The translations under genes were made by a program, and so were the position numbers. The notes under the pieces were generated by a model. The model was not told where the DNA came from. It did no database searches and was given only the letters and a program-made list of their open reading frames with translations. Shown here piece after piece: positions 60,143-64,000 of a stretch of DNA of 64,000 nucleotides. Position 1 is the stretch's first letter. Each line of letters starts with the position of its first letter. The stretch lies in NCBI GenBank assembly GCA_003385635.1, contig QQUY01000002.1, positions 1 through 64,000 of the forward strand, given 5' to 3'. The DNA is from Acidobacteriota bacterium. GTDB taxonomy: Bacteria > Acidobacteriota > Blastocatellia > Pyrinomonadales > Pyrinomonadaceae.

Positions 60143-61618
60143 ATGTATTTCCTTGGTATTGACGTCGGTACTTCGGGTTCTAGAGCAGTGATCGTCGACG
60201 GCTCCGGGTCGGTTTCCGGCACGGCGGCTGAAGGACATGAACCGTTCAGATCGCCTCGTGGCGGATGGGCGGAACAGGATCCTGACGATTGGTGGCGGGC
60301 TTCGTCGCTCGCTATCCAGCGAGCGATCAAGGACGCAGGAGTAGATCCGGATGCGATCGGAAGTGTCAGCTTCTCTGGTCAGATGCACGGAGCCGTTCTG
60401 CTTGGCGGGGACGGCCGGCCGCTTGCACCTTCTATCATCTGGTGCGACAACAGGGCCGTCGAAGAATGCAGGGAGCTTACGGAAAATGTCGGGGCAAAGC
60501 GGCTGATCCAGCTTGTATCGAATCCGGCTTTGCCAAACTTCACGCTTCCAAAACTTCTTTGGGCCCGAAAGCACTGGCCCGAAGTTTGGGAAGGGGTCCG
60601 GACTGTGACGCTTCCAAAGGATTACGTCCGAACGCGGCTTTCCGGTGACAGGTCGCTGGATCTGGCGGACGGCTCGGGAACACTGATGCTGGACGTAGTC
60701 CAAAGGAGCTGGTCGCAAGAGATACTTGAAGACGCGGAGATCGAACGGTCCCTGCTCCCGGACCTGGTCGAATCTCCGGAGATCACCGGAGAAGTTTCAA
60801 GATCGGCTTCCAGGGAGACAGGGCTAAGACAAGGAACACCGGTCGTGGCTGGTGCTGGCGACAATGCAGCTGCAGCAATAGGGATGGGGATCGTCAGACC
60901 GGGAGACGTTAGTGTCACTGTCGGCACCTCGGGAGTTGTTTTTGCAGCGACCGAAGCACCGAAGACAGATCCCCTCGGAAGGATCCACACGCTCTGCCAT
61001 GCGATCCCCAAAACCTGGCAGGTGACCGGGGTTACCCAGGCCGCAGGTCTTTCGTTTCAGTGGTTTAGAGACACTCTCGCTTCCGGAAGATCTTACGGCG
61101 ACCTGACGGCTGAAGCTTCTATGATCCCACCGGGAGCCGAAGGCCTCTTGTGGGCCCCTTACCTGATGGGCGAAAGGACGCCGCACATCGACCCCAACGC
61201 GAGGGCGTCGCTCATCGGACTGTCAACGAGACACACCAGAGGGCATATCGTAAGGGCGATTCTCGAAGGTGTCGCGTTCAGTCTTCGAGACTGCATCGAG
61301 ATATTTCGGGAAGTAGGGATCCCGATCGAGCGCATACGGCTCGGAGGCGGCGGCGCCAGATCCGCCCTGTGGCGACAGATCCAGGCGGACATCTACGGTC
61401 ACCAGGTTGAGATAGTCGAAGCGGATGAGGGAGCGGCTTTTGGCGCGGCGATACTTGCGGGCGTCGGTGCGGGGCATTGGTCATCAGTGCCCGAAGCTTG
61501 TGAGCGATCCATCAGAGTCGCCGAGCAGATCGATCCGGATAAAGAGAACTCTTCGCTCCTTGGCGAACGCTACGAACAGTTTCGAAAGATCTACGGGGCT
61601 TTAAAGGAGGTTAAATGA
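60143..61618 (+). CDS. xylB: Xylulokinase XylB
   Basis: A 491-residue FGGY-family kinase that phosphorylates D-xylulose for the pentose phosphate pathway. FLGIDVGTSGSRAVIVD is the phosphate-1 loop. GWAEQDPDDWW near residue 45 and FSGQMHGAVLL near 76 are strong xylulokinase marks, with the catalytic Asp in VVAGAGDNAAAAIGMG near 240. VTVGTSGVVFAAT and the C-terminal RLGGGGARSALWRQIQADIYG, then AAFGAAILAGVG, complete the FGGY domains. Length is typical. The next step upstream in the pathway, xylA, is not in the window. The stop TGA begins a short nonamer array. Confidence 0.95.
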   Translation: MYFLGIDVGTSGSRAVIVDGSGSVSGTAAEGHEPFRSPRGGWAEQDPDDWWRASSLAIQRAIKDAGVDPDAIGSVSFSGQMHGAVLLGGDGRPLAPSIIWCDNRAVEECRELTENVGAKRLIQLVSNPALPNFTLPKLLWARKHWPEVWEGVRTVTLPKDYVRTRLSGDRSLDLADGSGTLMLDVVQRSWSQEILEDAEIERSLLPDLVESPEITGEVSRSASRETGLRQGTPVVAGAGDNAAAAIGMGIVRPGDVSVTVGTSGVVFAATEAPKTDPLGRIHTLCHAIPKTWQVTGVTQAAGLSFQWFRDTLASGRSYGDLTAEASMIPPGAEGLLWAPYLMGERTPHIDPNARASLIGLSTRHTRGHIVRAILEGVAFSLRDCIEIFREVGIPIERIRLGGGGARSALWRQIQADIYGHQVEIVEADEGAAFGAAILAGVGAGHWSSVPEACERSIRVAEQIDPDKENSSLLGERYEQFRKIYGALKEVK

Positions 61619-61792
61619 ATCTTTTTAGTCTTTTGAGTCTGTAGTTTTCCCTTGCCCCGGAGGGCCACCGGATGTTGGCCCCGGGGCAGCCGAAGGCGCA
61701 CCCCGGGGTACCGCGTTGAAGAAACACTCTTAGCCGCGTAGCGGCGGCATATGCAGGTTGACTGAGTTAGCTGAGTTTGGTGCGCTGAGCCT
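61616..61792. repeat. Nonamers at the xylB stop, GC-rich hairpin, and inverted nonamers
   Basis: Starting with the stop TGA, three 9-bp units follow: TGAATCTTT, TTAGTCTTT, TGAGTCTGT (61616-61642). A GC-rich hairpin lies at 61653-61688, TGCCCCGG-AG-GGCCA pairing with TGGCC-CCGGGGCA. Next is GCACCCCGGGGT (61698-61709). At 61757-61792 four more 9-bp units (GTTGACTGA, GTTAGCTGA, GTTTGGTGC, GCTGAGCCT) run in the opposite sense to the following AACTCAG array. No gene is seen between 61619 and 61971. Confidence 0.65.
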
Positions 61793-61841
61793 GTCTCATA
61801 GTTTTTGGTAAAGCGTCGCGGCCCTCAATCTCTATCTGTTA

Positions 61842-61966
61842 AACTCTCCGGAGTCAGGTAACTTTGTGAACTCAGTAGACTGCGTAAACTCGGATAACTC
61901 AGTTAACTTCGGCAACTCAGCCAACTCCGAAGACTCTGCAACTCAGTTAACTCAGCCGACTCAGAG
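61842..61966 (+). repeat. Fourteen-unit nonamer array abutting the ABC ATPase start
   Basis: Units of 9 bp with consensus AACTCAGNN (AACTCTCCG, GAGTCAGGT, AACTTTGTG, AACTCAGTA, GACTGCGTA, AACTCGGAT, AACTCAGTT, AACTTCGGC, AACTCAGCC, AACTCCGAA, then one 8-bp unit, AACTCAGTT, AACTCAGCC, GACTCAGAG). The array ends five bases before the TTG start of the ATPase gene, so no standard ribosome site is left. A frame across it reads as Asn-Ser-rich repeats and is not a gene. Confidence 0.88.
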
Positions 61967-61971
61967 AACCC

Positions 61972-62700
61972 TTGATCGAATTCAAACAAGCTCGAAAAGA
62001 ATACGGCGAAGTGGTCGCCCTGAACGGACTCGACTTGAAAATCGAGAAGGGTGAGACCGTCTGTCTGATCGGGACCAGCGGGTCAGGCAAGACGACCGCT
62101 CTCAAGATGGTCAATCGTCTGATCGAGCCAACTACGGGCGAGGTGGTCGTTGATTCAAGGTCCGTATCAGACGCGGATATCGTGGCGCTGAGAAGGTCAA
62201 TCGGATATGTCATACAGCGCGGCGGCCTGTTCCCTCACATGACCGTGTCAGGAAACGTTGGTTTATTGTGCCGGCTCGAAGGCTGGGAAAAGGAAGAAAC
62301 CGCGAAACGGGTGAACGAGCTTCTCGAGCTGGTCGATCTTCCGCCGAAGGAATTCGCCGACCGCATGCCGAGCGAACTGTCAGGAGGCCAACAACAGAGG
62401 GTCAGTATCGCAAGGGCGCTCGCTTTCGATCCGGAAATCATACTTATGGACGAACCGTTTGGCGCTTTGGACCCGATCACAAAGACAGAGCTTCATAAGG
62501 AATTCCTTGAGCTCAAGAGCGAACTTCACAAGACCACGCTTCTTGTAACCCATGACCTTGCCGAGGCATTCAAACTGGGCGACCGCATCGTCCTCCTTCA
62601 TAAAGGAAAACAGATACAGACCGGCACCGTCGAGGACTTCCTCGAGCGACCCGAATCGGATTTTGTACAACACTTTGTGGGAAGCCAGCTCGATCAATGA
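61972..62700 (+). CDS. Osmoprotectant (glycine betaine/choline)-type ABC ATPase
   Basis: A 242-residue ATPase of the OpuCA/ProV class. The TTG start is supported by the family N terminus (MIEFKQARKEYGEVVALNGL). Walker A is IGTSGSGKTTALKMVNRLIEP, the Q-loop VIQRGGLFPHMTV, signature LSGGQQQRVSIARAL, Walker B IILMDEPFGALDP and H-loop LLVTHDLAEAF. The MVNRLIEPTTGEV phrase is typical of osmoprotectant transporters. The usual C-terminal CBS pair is missing. The permease gene of the same type lies at 63.0 kb but on the opposite strand, so the system is split over two convergent units. Confidence 0.9.
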   Translation: MIEFKQARKEYGEVVALNGLDLKIEKGETVCLIGTSGSGKTTALKMVNRLIEPTTGEVVVDSRSVSDADIVALRRSIGYVIQRGGLFPHMTVSGNVGLLCRLEGWEKEETAKRVNELLELVDLPPKEFADRMPSELSGGQQQRVSIARALAFDPEIILMDEPFGALDPITKTELHKEFLELKSELHKTTLLVTHDLAEAFKLGDRIVLLHKGKQIQTGTVEDFLERPESDFVQHFVGSQLDQ

Positions 62701-62725
62701 GCATTGATCATTGACCATTGAGCAT
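62698..62725. repeat. Heptad array over two convergent stop codons
   Basis: Four in-register units TGAGCAT, TGATCAT, TGACCAT, TGAGCAT (62698-62725) begin with the TGA stop of the ATPase gene. They include the stop of the convergent gene at 62708-62710 and encode its last residues (S-M-L-N-G-Q in part). Confidence 0.8.
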
Positions 62726-62983
62726 TGAAAGAAACCTCTTATAGGTCTCATACACCTCGCCCGGGGTGACCGTGCCCTGTCGATAGTCGCGCTGGCCTTC
62801 GGCAAGGTCTTCTGCTGATCGGCGTTCGGGACCAAGGTATCCGGGGCGCCGTTCGGCATTTGCATAGAATGCGTGGGTAAGACGTGCGGCGATCGATTCT
62901 TTTGATTCTTTATCCATTTTAATTTGCGGCTTTAAAAGAGGGGGCTTCGATGCTTCGGAAGGGGGTCCTTGTTTAAAGGACAT
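62708..62983 (-). CDS. Small hydrophilic protein, unknown function
   Basis: A 91-residue protein. The ATG at 62983 is one choice; a second ATG at 62917 (MDKESKESIAARLTHAFYANAERRPGYLGPERRSAEDL) gives 69 residues and the more conserved-looking part. It is charged and helical, with an AERRPGYLGPERRSAEDL patch and a C-terminal helix (GEVYETYKRFLSML). No signal, helix bundle or cysteine motif. It lies between the two halves of the osmoprotectant-type system, convergent with the ATPase gene. Function unknown. Confidence 0.55.
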   Translation of the reverse strand: MSFKQGPPSEASKPPLLKPQIKMDKESKESIAARLTHAFYANAERRPGYLGPERRSAEDLAEGQRDYRQGTVTPGEVYETYKRFLSMLNGQ

Positions 62984-63029
62984 CTTTAATTCTACATATC
63001 TCCACGAATTTTGTTAATAGATCAAACGT

Positions 63030-64000
63030 TTAGCGCGCAGGCGAAAGGAATCGCTCCACCAGCCCCAACGAGCCGTCCACGGCCAGCGCGAGCAGTGCCG
63101 CCGGGACCGCCCCGGCCATTATCAGTCTGGGCTCGTTAAGTTCAAGCCCGGTCAGGATCGGTTCCCCGAGTCCCCCTGCGCCGATGAACGCCGCAAGCGT
63201 AGCGACACCGACCGAAATAACAGCCGCCGTTCGCACACCTGCCATGATCGTCGGAACCGCCAGAGGGATCTGAACGTGACGAAGGATCTGGCGGTCCTCA
63301 AGGCCCATTCCGCGGGCGGCCTCGACGAGATCGGCGTCCACTTCGCTGATTCCGGTGAAGGTGTTTCGAACTATCGGGAGCAGTGCATAAAGGAAGAGAG
63401 CGGCGATCGCGGAACGCATCGAAAGGCCAAGCCACGGTATCGGGATCATAAACGCAAGTAGTGCAAGTGAGGGTATGGTCTGGATCACTCCGGTCATCCC
63501 GATCACCCATCCGCTCAGTTTTTCGTTCCCGGTCAGATAGATCCCAAGCGGGACCGCGATCAAGATCGCCAGAAGAACGGCGGCACCGGTCAGGAAAAGA
63601 TGTTCCCCGATCAATCGAAGAGTCACGGGTATCCGGGCTACGACAAACTCTCCGAGGCTGCCGCCGCCGATCGCCTCGCCTTTCGGTGCGCTGCCGTCTT
63701 CCGAGATCAGGCCCTCATCTACAAGGAATGACCTTGCCACATCGGCGAACGGCCTGCCTTTTTCTTCGACTTCGTAGTTGAGCCTCTGCATCTTCTCGGC
63801 TGGCAACTTGAACGCAAGCTCATTCAGGATCCCGCGAAGCTCCGGATGCCGTTCAAGGGTCGCCATCCTAACAAGCGGCGCGCCTTCGTACGGCGGGAAG
63901 AACCTCCTGTCGTCTTCAAGCAGCGTGAGATCGTACTTGAGGAGCTTGCCGTCGGTCGTGTAGGCATCGATCAGATCTATCTCGCCGGACCTTATGGCTT
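63030..64000 (-). CDS. Osmoprotectant ABC transporter: substrate-binding domain fused to permease (5' cut by window edge)
   Basis: The frame continues through the right edge, so the start lies beyond 64000. The visible N-terminal part is the end of an OpuCC/OsmF-type binding domain (SGEIDLIDAYTTDGKLLKYD, LEDDRRFFPPYEGAPLV). A helical linker follows, then an OpuCB/ProW-type permease with five or six helices from LFLTGAAVLLAILIAVPLGIYL. Its EAA-type loop reads LVEAARGMGLEDRQILRHVQIPLAVPTIM, with VISVGVATLAAFIGAGGLGEPI after it. The binding domain precedes the permease, the reverse of the order in OpuA. Partner ATPase is probably the convergent gene at 62 kb. Confidence 0.9.
   Translation of the reverse strand, partial: AIRSGEIDLIDAYTTDGKLLKYDLTLLEDDRRFFPPYEGAPLVRMATLERHPELRGILNELAFKLPAEKMQRLNYEVEEKGRPFADVARSFLVDEGLISEDGSAPKGEAIGGGSLGEFVVARIPVTLRLIGEHLFLTGAAVLLAILIAVPLGIYLTGNEKLSGWVIGMTGVIQTIPSLALLAFMIPIPWLGLSMRSAIAALFLYALLPIVRNTFTGISEVDADLVEAARGMGLEDRQILRHVQIPLAVPTIMAGVRTAAVISVGVATLAAFIGAGGLGEPILTGLELNEPRLIMAGAVPAALLALAVDGSLGLVERFLSPAR

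Noticed and set aside
61866-62054. Asn/Ser-rich frame MNSVDCVNSDNSVN
   Set aside because: It is the 9-bp repeat read in frame, and it overlaps the ATPase gene start.

Overview
The window looks like chromosomal DNA from a diderm bacterium, most probably an Acidobacteriota of the Blastocatellia (Pyrinomonadaceae-like) group. This placement is inferred from the gene mix and not from a search. Outer-membrane genes (bamA, two Skp/OmpH paralogues, lpxA, lpxI, fabZ, a TamB/Omp85 pair, a LolC/E-type permease) occur beside genes better known from Gram-positive or deep-branching lineages (clpC, trmFO, the bacillithiol gene bshA, class II FBPase glpX). The sequence is moderately GC-rich by eye. I see no rRNA, tRNA, prophage, insertion sequence, CRISPR array or recognisable defence system.

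Layout. 0-8.6 kb: a composite repeat, a ferredoxin gene, glpX, a B12/radical SAM protein, a DUF2085 membrane protein, a subtilase, a secreted protein with an internal duplication, and rsmI. 8.6-21.2 kb, minus strand: an M28 peptidase and the envelope cluster bamA, ompH, ompH, fabZ, lpxA, lpxI, then clpC and a LolC/E-type permease. 21.3-31 kb, plus strand: a RibB fused to a degenerate RibA domain, then a TamB-like giant overlapping an Omp85 gene. 31-45.4 kb: an HD-GYP/GAF/GGDEF signalling protein, small zinc-ribbon and NTF2-like proteins, rlmN, a lone DsbD-N domain protein, a TPR metalloprotease-like protein, pgeF, acpS and a DUF885 protein. 45.8-52.7 kb: a NtrC-type regulator with its kinase, a SurA-N-like chaperone, PPK2, bshA and small exported proteins. 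53-55.6 kb: trmFO and a flavin reductase. 55.9-61.6 kb: a xylose-type locus (xylF, ROK repressor, xylH, xylB) without the ATPase gene xylG. 62-64 kb: an osmoprotectant-type ABC system split over two strands, with a binding-protein/permease fusion cut by the window edge.

The most unusual feature is between the genes. Degenerate tandem arrays with a strict period of 7 bp (for example GTGAGCG, AGTTCCA, TGAGCAT) or 9 bp (for example AACTCAGTT, GACCCAACA) recur in most longer spacers. In nine cases the array starts on, overlaps or lies close to the stop codon of a neighbouring gene. Genes that end in a clear hairpin plus T-run lack an abutting array. Two loci 52 kb apart carry a composite repeat of about 136-142 bp that contains such heptads, and one spacer holds a degenerate 22-bp array interleaved with copies of a CCCACCCGT hairpin. 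These resemble in concept the heptanucleotide STRR elements of cyanobacteria, but their position at stop codons suggests a role at transcript 3' ends.
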